Below the pieces are notes generated by a model that did no database searches, was not told the DNA's origin, and saw nothing but the letters and a program-made list of their open reading frames with translations. A DNA stretch of 64,000 nt from an uncultured Lachnospiraceae bacterium (GTDB lineage: Bacteria > Bacillota > Clostridia > Lachnospirales > Lachnospiraceae): NCBI GenBank assembly GCA_947625775.1, contig CANQPM010000002.1, positions 1 through 64,000 of the forward strand, in the 5' to 3' direction. Position 1 is the first letter of the stretch, and every line of letters begins with the position of its first letter. Position numbers and translations under genes: made by a program. Below are positions 40,210 through 49,868 of the stretch, piece by piece.

Positions 40210-40885
40210 TGTAAATAAGCTTAAAATATTGGTAGTCGATGACGAGAGCAGAATGAGAAAGCTTGTAAAGGATTTCCTCGTAAAGCAGGATTATGAGGTG
40301 CTGGAGGCGGGCGACGGCAGCGAGGCGCTTGATATTTTCTTTGAAAATCAGGACATAGCGCTTATCATACTTGACGTGATGATGCCTAAGCTTGACGGCT
40401 GGCAGGTGTGCCGTGAGATAAGGGGATATTCAAAGGTGCCAATCATAATGCTTACCGCAAGGGGAGACGAGCGTGACGAGCTGCAGGGATTTGAACTCGG
40501 GGTGGATGAATATATATCCAAGCCGTTCAGCCCCAAAATACTGGTGGCGCGCGTGGAGGCAATACTCAGGCGCACAAACCAGCTTGCGGGCGATGAGACT
40601 ATCGAGTGCGGCGGGATAGTCATAGACAAGGCGGCGCACGTAGTGACTATAGACGGTGAGCAGATTGATTTAAGCTTTAAGGAATTTGAGCTTCTGACGT
40701 TTTTTGTGGAGAATAAGGGCATAGCGCTTTCACGTGAAAAAATACTGAATAGCGTATGGAACTACGACTATTTTGGCGATGCCAGGACAATCGACACGCA
40801 TGTGAAAAAGCTCCGCAGCAAGATGGGAGAAAAAGGCAATTTGATAAAGACAGTGTGGGGAATGGGCTATAAGCTGGAAATATAG
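40202..40885 (+). CDS. OmpR-family response regulator
   Basis: KILVVDDESRMRKLVKDF, LDVMMPKLDGW, winged-helix C-term GDARTIDTHVKKLRSKMG. Confidence 0.93.
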   Translation: MSNVNKLKILVVDDESRMRKLVKDFLVKQDYEVLEAGDGSEALDIFFENQDIALIILDVMMPKLDGWQVCREIRGYSKVPIIMLTARGDERDELQGFELGVDEYISKPFSPKILVARVEAILRRTNQLAGDETIECGGIVIDKAAHVVTIDGEQIDLSFKEFELLTFFVENKGIALSREKILNSVWNYDYFGDARTIDTHVKKLRSKMGEKGNLIKTVWGMGYKLEI

Positions 40886-40894
40886 GTGGCATCT

Positions 40895-42370
40895 ATGAAA
40901 TATTCCATAAAACAGCAGATTGCCCTTGTATTTATAGTCGTTATGATGGGTACGCTGGCTCTCTGCTGGGTGATAAACAATTTTTTCCTTGAAAGCTTTT
41001 ATATAAATAATAAGGAAGACGTTATAAGCGACGCATACGAGAGCATAAACAAGGCGACTTTGAGCGGCGATATCGCGTCGGAGGAGTTTGACATTGAACT
41101 GCGCAAAATCTGTGATATGTATAATATCAGCGTGCTTGTCATAGACGCGGAATCGACGACGATAAAGTCAAGCTCGCGCTATACAGAGATACTTATGCGC
41201 AGGCTTTACGACAATTTTTTCAATCCCAGCCAGGATTTGGAATATCTTGAGGAAAATGACAATTACTTTATAGCCACGGCGATGGATATGGGTACGGGCA
41301 CGGAGTATCTTGAAATGTGGGGAGTGCTTGACAACGGCAACCTTTTTATGGTGCGCTCGCCGCTTGAGGGCATACGCGACAGCGTCAAGATAGCCAACCG
41401 TTTTTTGGCGTATATCGGCATAGCGGCGACGCTTATCAGCGCTGTCATTATACTGTTTGTCACGACGAGCATCACAAAGCCGATAATGCAGCTAAAAGAC
41501 ATATCCGAAAAAATGACGAACCTTGATTTTGAGACAAAATATGTAAGCCGCGGCAAAAATGAGATAGATTTGCTTGGAGAACACATGAACGAGCTTTCAA
41601 GCACTCTGGAGAAGACCATTTCAGAGCTTAAAACCGCCAATAATGAGCTGAAGCGCGACATAGAGAAAAAAGAGCAGATAGATGAGATGCGCAAGGAATT
41701 CCTGTCAAACGTTTCGCATGAGCTAAAGACGCCGATTGCGCTGATACAGGGTTATGCGGAGGGCTTGAAGGAAGGCATAAACGACAATGACGAGGAGAGC
41801 AGGGACTTTTACTGTGACGTGATAATCGACGAGGCAGGCAAGATGAACAATATGGTGCGAAAGCTGCTTGACCTCAACGAGCTTGAATGTGGAAATGACG
41901 TAGTGACTATGGAAAGGTTTGACATAGTCGCCCTTATTCAGAATTTTTTACATTCTGCCGATATACTTATCAGCCAGAACGGCATAAAATTAAATGTGGA
42001 CAATTCGGAGCCGATTTATGTGTGGGCGGATGAGTTTAAGGTTGAGGAGGTCGTGAGGAACTTTTTCAGCAATGCCATAAACCATGTAAGCGGCGAGAAG
42101 ATAATAGAAATAAAATACCGCATAGACAGCGCGGCAAAGAACAAGGTGCGGATCAGCGTGTTCAACACGGGCGAGCCGATTCCAGAGGCATCGATTGAGC
42201 ATATATGGGAAAAGTTTTACAAGGTGGACAAGGCGCGCACGAGAGAATACGGCGGCAGCGGTGTAGGGCTGTCTATCGTAAAGGCGATTATGGATTCAAT
42301 GAACCAGCAGTATGGTGTCATTAATTATACAAATGGCGTAGAGTTTTGGTTTGAGCTTGAAACCAAATAA
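40895..42370 (+). CDS. Sensor histidine kinase
   Basis: HAMP, REFLSNVSHELKTPIALIQGYAEGL, GGSGVGLSIVKAIM. Confidence 0.93.
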   Translation: MKYSIKQQIALVFIVVMMGTLALCWVINNFFLESFYINNKEDVISDAYESINKATLSGDIASEEFDIELRKICDMYNISVLVIDAESTTIKSSSRYTEILMRRLYDNFFNPSQDLEYLEENDNYFIATAMDMGTGTEYLEMWGVLDNGNLFMVRSPLEGIRDSVKIANRFLAYIGIAATLISAVIILFVTTSITKPIMQLKDISEKMTNLDFETKYVSRGKNEIDLLGEHMNELSSTLEKTISELKTANNELKRDIEKKEQIDEMRKEFLSNVSHELKTPIALIQGYAEGLKEGINDNDEESRDFYCDVIIDEAGKMNNMVRKLLDLNELECGNDVVTMERFDIVALIQNFLHSADILISQNGIKLNVDNSEPIYVWADEFKVEEVVRNFFSNAINHVSGEKIIEIKYRIDSAAKNKVRISVFNTGEPIPEASIEHIWEKFYKVDKARTREYGGSGVGLSIVKAIMDSMNQQYGVINYTNGVEFWFELETK

Positions 42371-42385
42371 ACGGAGGTGTTTTTT

Positions 42386-43183
42386 TTGAAAAAGATTAAA
42401 GCCATTGGGCTTTTGGCGATATCGTCTGTACTTCTTACAGGCTGCATTGACGCAATGCCCGATTTGACAGACGAGCAGACAGAGATGATTTCGGAGTATT
42501 CAGCAAGGCTTTTGCTAAAATATTCGTCAAATTATAATTACAGGCTTGCTGACGACAGAGTGCTTGCTGATGCGCTTCTGCAGGAGAGCCTTATGGAGGC
42601 GGAAACGGAGGAAAGCCCTGAGACGGCGGAAACGGAAGCGAACGCGGGCGGGACAGGTTCAGACACACAGCCCTCAGGTGACGGACAGGGGCAAGCGGAT
42701 GGGCAGGCGTCAAGCGACGGACAGACGCAGCCGGAGACTCAGACAGGCGTTGAAGTGCTTTTGACGGACGAGGCGGACATAGCGCAGCTGCTTGGCATAG
42801 ACGGCGTGGCAATCAAATACCAGTCGTTTGAAATTTGCGGCTCATATCCCCAGGACAGCAGCGGTTTCAGCGTTACAGCCGCACAGGGCAGAAAGCTGCT
42901 TGTAGTGCATTTTGACATAGAGAGCGCGACAGGCGCTGACGCCGAGTGCAATCTTTTTGACAGGAATTTGAGCATTAGAGTAAATGTAAACGATAAATCG
43001 GCAAAGGTGATGAGTACGCTTCTGCCCGATGACATCGCATCATATATTGACACGATTCATTCGGGAGAGGTGAAGGAGGTTGTCGCTGTTGCGGAAATAG
43101 CCGACATGGATGACTCCGATATCGAGACGCTCACTATGCATATTTCGTCTGGCTCGGGCAGTTTCGATATACAATTAAGGTAG
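42386..43183 (+). CDS. Putative lipoprotein (TTG start at 42386)
   Basis: ggaggtg SD; KKIKAIGLLAISSVLLTGC lipobox; low-complexity linker. Confidence 0.65.
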   Translation: MKKIKAIGLLAISSVLLTGCIDAMPDLTDEQTEMISEYSARLLLKYSSNYNYRLADDRVLADALLQESLMEAETEESPETAETEANAGGTGSDTQPSGDGQGQADGQASSDGQTQPETQTGVEVLLTDEADIAQLLGIDGVAIKYQSFEICGSYPQDSSGFSVTAAQGRKLLVVHFDIESATGADAECNLFDRNLSIRVNVNDKSAKVMSTLLPDDIASYIDTIHSGEVKEVVAVAEIADMDDSDIETLTMHISSGSGSFDIQLR

Positions 43184-43411
43184 TTTTTTGATTTTATAAT
43201 AAAAAAATATAGAAAATGTCAAAAATTATCTGAAAATATTTGAAAATTTCACTATACATATGTTATAATGATAATCAGATAGTAATTGTTCAGTGTACAG
43301 CTTTACACTTTCTTTGTTTCCCATAAGCGACAGGGCGCTGGATAGTTGCATTGGATAAATATATGCGCAGCAGTATTACATAGACAATGGTCTGCCAGAA
43401 TGGAGGTTAAT

Positions 43412-44308
43412 ATGGAAACTAAGATTCTCTTAGAGAACGGAACAAACGAACTAGAGGTATTGGAATTTGTGGTGGATGGAAACTCTTATGGCATTAACGT
43501 AGCTAAAATCAGAGAGATTATTCCTTATCAGCCTATAACGCCCGTTCCCAATGCGCATCCGAGCGTAGAGGGTATTTTCATGCCGCGTGATGACATGATT
43601 ACGGCGATTGACTTGCGCAACTGTCTGCAGAGAGGACAGTCAAATCCTGGCGGATTATTTATTATCACAAGCTTTAACAAGCTTGACATTGCTTTCCATG
43701 TTGACTCGGTTATCGGTATTCACAGAGTTTCGTGGGTGGATATTATTAAGCCCGGCGCTACGGTTACTACGGCGGAGGACGGCATTTCCACAGGCATTAT
43801 CAAGATAGACGGCAAGCTTATTATCATTCTTGACTTTGAAAAGATTATCACGGACATCAATCCTGAAACCGGCTTGAAGGTTACAGAGATAGATGCTCTT
43901 GGCGTGAGGGAGGAGACGAGTATTCCTATTCTTATAGCGGAGGATTCGTCACTTCTTAGGAAGCTTATCTGCGATTCACTTAGGAAAGCGGGTTATGACA
44001 ATATTGTCAAGACAGAGAACGGCGAGGAAGCCTGGGAGTACATAACAAAGTGCAGGGATGCGGGAACTCTTGATGATGATGTTAAGCTCCTTATCACTGA
44101 TATTGAGATGCCGCTTATGGACGGACACCGCTTGACGAAGCTTGTTAAATCAGATGATACGACAAAACAGATACCCGTTATCATCTTCTCATCATTGGTT
44201 AATGATGAAATGAGAAAGAAGGGCGAGGATTTAGGTGCAGACGCACAGCTGTCAAAGCCTGAAATAGGAAATCTTGTTAAGGTTATTGACCAGTTACTTT
44301 CAAAATAA
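43412..44308 (+). CDS. cheV: CheV-like protein (CheW + receiver domain)
   Basis: CheW domain VDGNSYGINVAKIREIIPYQPITPVPNAHPSVEGIF; receiver ILIAEDSSLLRKLI..LLITDIEMPLMDG. Confidence 0.93.
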   Translation: METKILLENGTNELEVLEFVVDGNSYGINVAKIREIIPYQPITPVPNAHPSVEGIFMPRDDMITAIDLRNCLQRGQSNPGGLFIITSFNKLDIAFHVDSVIGIHRVSWVDIIKPGATVTTAEDGISTGIIKIDGKLIIILDFEKIITDINPETGLKVTEIDALGVREETSIPILIAEDSSLLRKLICDSLRKAGYDNIVKTENGEEAWEYITKCRDAGTLDDDVKLLITDIEMPLMDGHRLTKLVKSDDTTKQIPVIIFSSLVNDEMRKKGEDLGADAQLSKPEIGNLVKVIDQLLSK

Positions 44309-44317
44309 CAAAGAGAG

Positions 44318-44338
44318 AGCCGGGTGAATAGCCCGGCT
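44318..44338 (+). terminator. Intrinsic terminator after cheV
   Basis: agccggg tgaata gcccggct tttta. Confidence 0.7.
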
Positions 44339-44368
44339 TTTATAAAGCTTTGGCTTTTTGGAGTCGCG

Positions 44369-45190
44369 ATGGACAGAACGGAGTTAATTCAAAAACAAAA
44401 GCTGCTTGCGCAGAAAATAAACGATGCCGATGCGGTTTTAGTAGGTATTGGCGAGGAATTTAACGAAAGCTTTGGAGATATTGAAAAATTTCCAAGGCTT
44501 ATAAGTGTTTTAGACAGAGCGGACAGAAACCGCAGCCTTGAATGGATAGTGCCGTATATAGAGAAGCTTTATATTATGGAGCATGCAGACGAGCGCGTTG
44601 AGCAGGCATATGCGGGCTTGTGCAGGCTGATAAAGGACAAAAATTACTTTATTGTGACTACCTGCATTGACGGAAAAATTAAAAAGGCTGATTTTGACAC
44701 AAAGCGCATTGTAGAGCCCTGCGGAAGCTATGACAGGCTTCAGTGCAGCGGCAAGGAATGTGGGACTTTGCTGCACGAGACAGGCGGGTATATGGAGAGT
44801 ATCAGGCGGGCGCTGGAGACGGACAATGACAAAGAGCTTATGTCCGCGCAGCCGAGATGCCCTGTTTGCGGTGAGCCGCTTGTATTTAACAATGTGGTAT
44901 GCGAGGGCAAATATAATGAGGAAGGCTATAAGGCGCAGTGGGAGGCATACACAGAATGGCTAAAGCTTACTTTAAATAGGAAGCTTTGCATATTGGAGCT
45001 TGGCGTAGGGCTTGGAATGCCTGACATTATAAGATGGCCGTTTGAAAAGGCTGCCTTTTACAACAAAAAAGCGGACTTTTTCAGGATAAATGAAACATTA
45101 TACCAGATGACAAAGGACTTGGGAGATAAGGGCGTCAGTATCGCAATGAATTCAGTGGATTTTTTGCAGGGCTGCTGTTTATCGGACTAA
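44369..45190 (+). CDS. Divergent Sir2-like protein with putative Zn-ribbon (start likely 44369)
   Basis: DADAVLVGIGEEFNES, YFIVTTCIDGKIKKAD, CSGKEC...CPVCGEPLVFNN, CILELGVGLGMPDIIRWPFE. Confidence 0.6.
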   Translation: MDRTELIQKQKLLAQKINDADAVLVGIGEEFNESFGDIEKFPRLISVLDRADRNRSLEWIVPYIEKLYIMEHADERVEQAYAGLCRLIKDKNYFIVTTCIDGKIKKADFDTKRIVEPCGSYDRLQCSGKECGTLLHETGGYMESIRRALETDNDKELMSAQPRCPVCGEPLVFNNVVCEGKYNEEGYKAQWEAYTEWLKLTLNRKLCILELGVGLGMPDIIRWPFEKAAFYNKKADFFRINETLYQMTKDLGDKGVSIAMNSVDFLQGCCLSD

Positions 45191-45217
45191 AATAATTAAT
45201 TTAGCGGAGGGCTGATA

Positions 45218-47434
45218 ATGAGTACAGAGGAAAACTACCTGGACAATTTGCTTAAATCTATAACCGAACCACAGCAGGAAAAATCTGATGATGAAGTTGT
45301 GAATGATGGGGAAATAAAGCTGGACACGCTTGAAACGCCGGCGGAGACCGAGTATGGGTTTTCAACTCTTGAAATGCCGGAGACCGAGCCTGAGCCTGAG
45401 ATTGAGCTGTCAGACAATGAGCTGTCAGACATAGAGCTTCATGAGGTCGATGCTGCCGCGGTGGAAATTCCAGAGACTTCGGTAAGTGGAGGGAGTGGCT
45501 TTGCAGAGGGCAGGCTAAGCCAAGATGAGATTTCGGCTTTGCTGTCACAGGTTCTTGATGATGATGGTGAGGACAGCAAAACAGAAGACGCGGGCAATAG
45601 CAGCGGGGACGGCGGCACGACGGACACGGATATTGGCAGCGAGGACGGCGGTGCTGTGGAGGATAATGGAGAAGCTGTGACAGCGGATATAGAGAGTATC
45701 GGCGAGGACAGCGTCAGTGATATAAGCATTGACGGACTTGACGAGGCGATACAGTCGACGACGGAAACTGAGCTTGCGGGAGAGTTAAATACAGACGATA
45801 TAAGCATAGACGAGCTGGATTTGGGGGCAGATATCGGCGTGGGCGATATTGAGCCTGAGCCTGTATTGGCATCGGCAATTGACGGCGGCGCGGCGGACGC
45901 TGATATGGCAGGGGCAGAGGAGGAGCTTAATATTGATGATGTAAGCATTGATGATTTTAAGCATGATGAGAGTGAGGCTCCGATAAGCAGCGGCGGCGCT
46001 GACGGAGAGCTTAGCTTAGATGATATTACGGATTCGGATATGGATTTAAGTGGCGCTGATATGGCAGTGGAGGAGGATTCGCAAGACGAAGATGACGATG
46101 ATTTCTCAGTTGACATACCTGATATCGAAACCCTTGACATGCCTGATATTTCAGCTAAGAGCGATGACAGCAAAGCCGCGGATGGCGCGCCTAAGAATGA
46201 AGACGCGGACGCTGTGATTAGCGATGTGCTGAATATGCTTGATATGGTGCCAGAGACGGACATAGGGACAGATGCAGAGTCTGATCCTGAATTGGCTAAG
46301 ATAAATATAAATAGTATATTTGGCGGTGAGCCAGTTCAGGATGACATGATGGATTTGCTGCATAAAATGGCGGACAATGAGGCGGAATTTGTAAATGCGG
46401 GCAAAATGGATATGGACGACAGCGACGAGGGCGCTCCTCCTGTCCAGAACCTTGACGTAGTTAAGCGCGTTGAAAATAAAAAGGCGGAGGAGGCTGAAAA
46501 GGCGAAGCCCAAGAAGGAAAAAGCCAAGAAAAAGAAAACCTCTAAGAAAAAGAAAAAAGGCGGAGAAGAAACAGAGGGAGAAGAAGAAGCAGGCATTATT
46601 GAAGAAAAAACTGAGAAAAAGCCAGGCGCAATGGGCAAATTCTTCAATATGCTCACTGAGGATTTAGTGCCCGAGCCTACAGAGGAGGAGCTTGCTGCCG
46701 AAAAGGCTGCGAAGGAGGCAAAAAAGCAGGAGAACCAGACTAAAAAGGAAGAAGAAAAGGCAGCCAAGGAGGAGGCTAAAAAGGCAAAGGCTGAGGAGAA
46801 GGAAGCCGCAAAGAAGGCTAAGGCAGCCGAGGCTGAGCAGAAGAAGAAGGAAAAGAAAGCGGCAAAGGAGGCTAAGCTTGCTGCTAAGCGCGCAAAGGAG
46901 GCAGCCAAACCGCCTATCAAGCGCATACCTCCAAAGAAAATTATGGCGGGGGCAGTATTCGGTGCTACTGTGTTCGGCGCTATTTTTGTGGCGACAAATA
47001 TTTTGTCTGACCAGGGGTATCTGCAGAAGGCAAGAAGGGCATATTACAATGGCGATTATATGACAGCCTACCGCTCTACATATGGAATGGAGCTTGACTC
47101 CTCGGATGACATTATCAAGGGCAGAAGCGAGACAATACTGAGGATGGAGCGCAAGTATGATTCCTATAAAACAAATTTGAAGATGGGGCGCGAGCTTGAG
47201 GCTTTGAACGCGCTTATAGAAAGCTTTGAAACTTATGATTATATCAATACTGATGCCGAGCAGTATGGGGTGCTGGATGAGGTTGACGCTATAATGGACG
47301 AGATACGCGGCATACTTTTGGATGATTATGGCATTGACGAGACGGAGGCAAGAGAGCTTTTGCAGATAGCGGATCCGCTTTCGTATTCTATGGCACTCAA
47401 TGACATTATCAATGGCAGCGGCAGCCTTGACTAG
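45218..47434 (+). CDS. Large protein: acidic repeat N-terminus, Lys/Ala/Glu-rich segment, one TM, C-terminal domain
   Basis: D/E-rich repeats (DISIDELDL, NIDDVSIDDF, LSLDDITDSDMDL), KAKEEKEAAKKAKAAEAEQKKKEKK, TM IMAGAVFGATVFGAIFVATNIL. Confidence 0.65.
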   Translation: MSTEENYLDNLLKSITEPQQEKSDDEVVNDGEIKLDTLETPAETEYGFSTLEMPETEPEPEIELSDNELSDIELHEVDAAAVEIPETSVSGGSGFAEGRLSQDEISALLSQVLDDDGEDSKTEDAGNSSGDGGTTDTDIGSEDGGAVEDNGEAVTADIESIGEDSVSDISIDGLDEAIQSTTETELAGELNTDDISIDELDLGADIGVGDIEPEPVLASAIDGGAADADMAGAEEELNIDDVSIDDFKHDESEAPISSGGADGELSLDDITDSDMDLSGADMAVEEDSQDEDDDDFSVDIPDIETLDMPDISAKSDDSKAADGAPKNEDADAVISDVLNMLDMVPETDIGTDAESDPELAKININSIFGGEPVQDDMMDLLHKMADNEAEFVNAGKMDMDDSDEGAPPVQNLDVVKRVENKKAEEAEKAKPKKEKAKKKKTSKKKKKGGEETEGEEEAGIIEEKTEKKPGAMGKFFNMLTEDLVPEPTEEELAAEKAAKEAKKQENQTKKEEEKAAKEEAKKAKAEEKEAAKKAKAAEAEQKKKEKKAAKEAKLAAKRAKEAAKPPIKRIPPKKIMAGAVFGATVFGAIFVATNILSDQGYLQKARRAYYNGDYMTAYRSTYGMELDSSDDIIKGRSETILRMERKYDSYKTNLKMGRELEALNALIESFETYDYINTDAEQYGVLDEVDAIMDEIRGILLDDYGIDETEARELLQIADPLSYSMALNDIINGSGSLD

Positions 47435-47601
47435 TAAAGTCAAGGCTTGCCTGTTTGATGATGAGCGTATAATGGAGGATTTATGCATTTTGGGGAAACG
47501 GTTCTTTACAATGGATTAAATAGAGATTATAATGAAAGCGCATAGTTGGTATGCATGAAAATGAAAAGCAATAATAAATAAAATACTATAAGGGGAACAG
47601 A

Positions 47602-48489
47602 ATGGCAAAAGAGAAACAAGGGGCGGAAAAGAAACAGAAGCTGCAGTGGCATCCCGCATTTGCGGCAGCCCTTGAAATGGAGCTTCTGGAAAATAAGGAC
47701 GATTTGGAATTCGAGAGGGAACATAACCTTAACAGAAAGCCCTTGCTGATAGATTGTCTGGTAATAAAAAAGAAAAAGGATGTAGTCATAAAGAACGAGA
47801 TAGGAAAGTTCTTTAGGAAGCACAACATAATCGAATACAAATCAGCGAGAGATTCACTGTCCATAGATGATGTGGCAAAGACACAGGGATATGCACACTT
47901 ATATAAGGCATATGGCGAAAGCGTTAATGCAATAAGGTTTGATGAAGTGTCAGCTACACTGATACGCGAATCAAAGCCAATTGGATTATTCAAGTATTTT
48001 GAAGAAAACAGCTACACGGTATCAAATCCATACAAAGGGATATATTATATAGAAAGCGGGTTAAAGTTTCCGACACAGATAATCATAGGAAAAGAGCTTA
48101 CCCATGAGAACCACAAGTGGTTTAATCTGCTGTCTGATAAAGTGACAAAACAGGAAATGGCAAGAGCCATCGAATATTCAAGGAATGTAAGGAGCAAGAA
48201 CGAAAGGGAACTGATAGATGCCATATTTGAAGTGAGCGCGATGGCAAACAAGAATGTGGTGGAAGAATTAAAGATGGGAGATGAGGATATGTGTCAGGCA
48301 TTGATGGAGATAATGAAACCAGAAATTGATGAGATAAGATTGCAGGAACGTAGAGAAACCACGGAACGTGCGATTAAAGTAGCAGTTGAAATGCTTCACA
48401 GCCTGAATTTAGGAAATGATGAAATTAAGAAAGCATTGCAAAAGAATTATAATCTTTCAGAGGAAGAGGCACTTTCTTATCTTAAATAA
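47602..48489 (+). CDS. PD-(D/E)XK-nuclease-like family protein, copy A
   Basis: PLLIDCLVIKKKKDVVIKNEIGKFFRKHNIIEYKSARDSL (D...ExK pattern); near-identical to copy B. Confidence 0.75.
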   Translation: MAKEKQGAEKKQKLQWHPAFAAALEMELLENKDDLEFEREHNLNRKPLLIDCLVIKKKKDVVIKNEIGKFFRKHNIIEYKSARDSLSIDDVAKTQGYAHLYKAYGESVNAIRFDEVSATLIRESKPIGLFKYFEENSYTVSNPYKGIYYIESGLKFPTQIIIGKELTHENHKWFNLLSDKVTKQEMARAIEYSRNVRSKNERELIDAIFEVSAMANKNVVEELKMGDEDMCQALMEIMKPEIDEIRLQERRETTERAIKVAVEMLHSLNLGNDEIKKALQKNYNLSEEEALSYLK

Positions 48490-48581
48490 ATCCTAAATAT
48501 GTACCGTAGCTGATACGTATGTTATTATTTATTATATAGAAGAAATAGAAACAATAAACAAGGCACTATAAGGGGAACAGA

Positions 48582-49517
48582 ATGGCAAAAGAGAAACAAG
48601 AGGCAGAAAAGAAACAAAAGCTCCAGTGGCATCCCGCATTTGTGGCAGCCCTTGAAATGGAGCTTCTGGAAAATAAGGACGACTTGGAATTCGAGAGGGA
48701 GCATAACCTTAACAGAAAGCCCCTGCTGATAGATTGTCTGGTAATAAAAAAGAAAAAGGATGTAGTCATAAAGAACGAGATAGGAAAATTCTTTAGGAAG
48801 CACAACATAATCGAATACAAATCAGCGAGGGATTCACTGTCCATAGATGATGTGGCAAAGACGCAAGGATACGCACACTTATATAAGGCATATGGCGAAA
48901 GCGTTAATGCAGTAAAGTTTGATGAAGTGTCAGTAACACTGATACGCGAATCAAAGCCCGTTGGATTATTCAAGTATTTTGAAGAAAACAAGTACATTGT
49001 ATCAAATCCATACAAGGGGATATATTATATAAAAAGCGGTTTAAAGTTTCCGACACAGATAATCATAGGAAAAGAGCTTAACCATGAGAACCACGAGTGG
49101 TTTAATCTGCTGTCTGATAAGGTGACAAAGCAGGAAATGACAAGAGCCATTGAATATTCGAGGAAGGTAAGAAGTAAGAATGAGCGGGAACTGATAGATG
49201 CCATATTTGAAGTGAGTGCATTGGCGAACAAAAATATAGTGGAAGAATTAAAGATGGGAGATGAGGATATGTGTCAGGCATTGATGGAGATAATGAAGCC
49301 CGAGATTGAAGAAGCGGTTAATAAGGCAGTAGATACAGCGGTAAATGCAGCAGTATTGCAGGAACGCAAGGAAACCACAGAACGCGTTACAGAACGCGCG
49401 ATTAAAGTAGCAGTTGAAATGCTTCGTAGCCTAAACTTAGGAGATGTTGAAATTAAGGAAGCATTGAAAAAGAATTACAAACTTTCAGAGGAAGAAGCAC
49501 TTTCTTATCTCAAGTAA
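48582..49517 (+). CDS. PD-(D/E)XK-nuclease-like family protein, copy B
   Basis: Near-identical to copy A with different C-terminal coiled-coil repeats. Confidence 0.75.
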   Translation: MAKEKQEAEKKQKLQWHPAFVAALEMELLENKDDLEFEREHNLNRKPLLIDCLVIKKKKDVVIKNEIGKFFRKHNIIEYKSARDSLSIDDVAKTQGYAHLYKAYGESVNAVKFDEVSVTLIRESKPVGLFKYFEENKYIVSNPYKGIYYIKSGLKFPTQIIIGKELNHENHEWFNLLSDKVTKQEMTRAIEYSRKVRSKNERELIDAIFEVSALANKNIVEELKMGDEDMCQALMEIMKPEIEEAVNKAVDTAVNAAVLQERKETTERVTERAIKVAVEMLRSLNLGDVEIKEALKKNYKLSEEEALSYLK

Positions 49518-49530
49518 ATACTAATTAAAG

Positions 49531-49770
49531 ATGGGAGATGAGAATATGTGTCAGGCATTGATGGAGATAATGAAACCGGAAATCGAAGAAGTGGTTGATA
49601 CAGCAGTTAGGGAAACAACAGAACGCGTTGAAAGAGAAACGACAGAACGTGCGATTAGGGTAGCAGTCAAAAGTTTAAGGCGTTTTAATACAAGTGATTT
49701 AAATATTAAAATGACACTGATGGAAGACTACAATCTTTCAGAAGAAGAAGCACTTTCTTATCTTAAATAA
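49531..49770 (+). pseudogene. Truncated third copy (C-terminal only)
   Basis: MGDENMCQALMEIMKPEIEEVVDTAVRETTERVERETTERAIRVAVKSLRRFN... matches C-termini of A/B; same downstream aaataaatcctaaatatgtaccgtag(c/t) sequence as copy A. Confidence 0.8.
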
Positions 49771-49868
49771 ATCCTAAATATGTACCGTAGCCGATACATA
49801 TAATAATAGAAGAAGTAAAAACAGTAAACAAATAATAAACAAGCAAAAATAAAACGGAGGTAGATATT

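Noticed and set aside
45439-46263. 274-aa Ser-rich ORF antisense to the acidic protein gene (likewise 46336-46926 and 46664-47488 minus)
   Set aside because: Mirrors the biased Asp/Glu/Lys codons of the sense gene; no start context or independent family signal.
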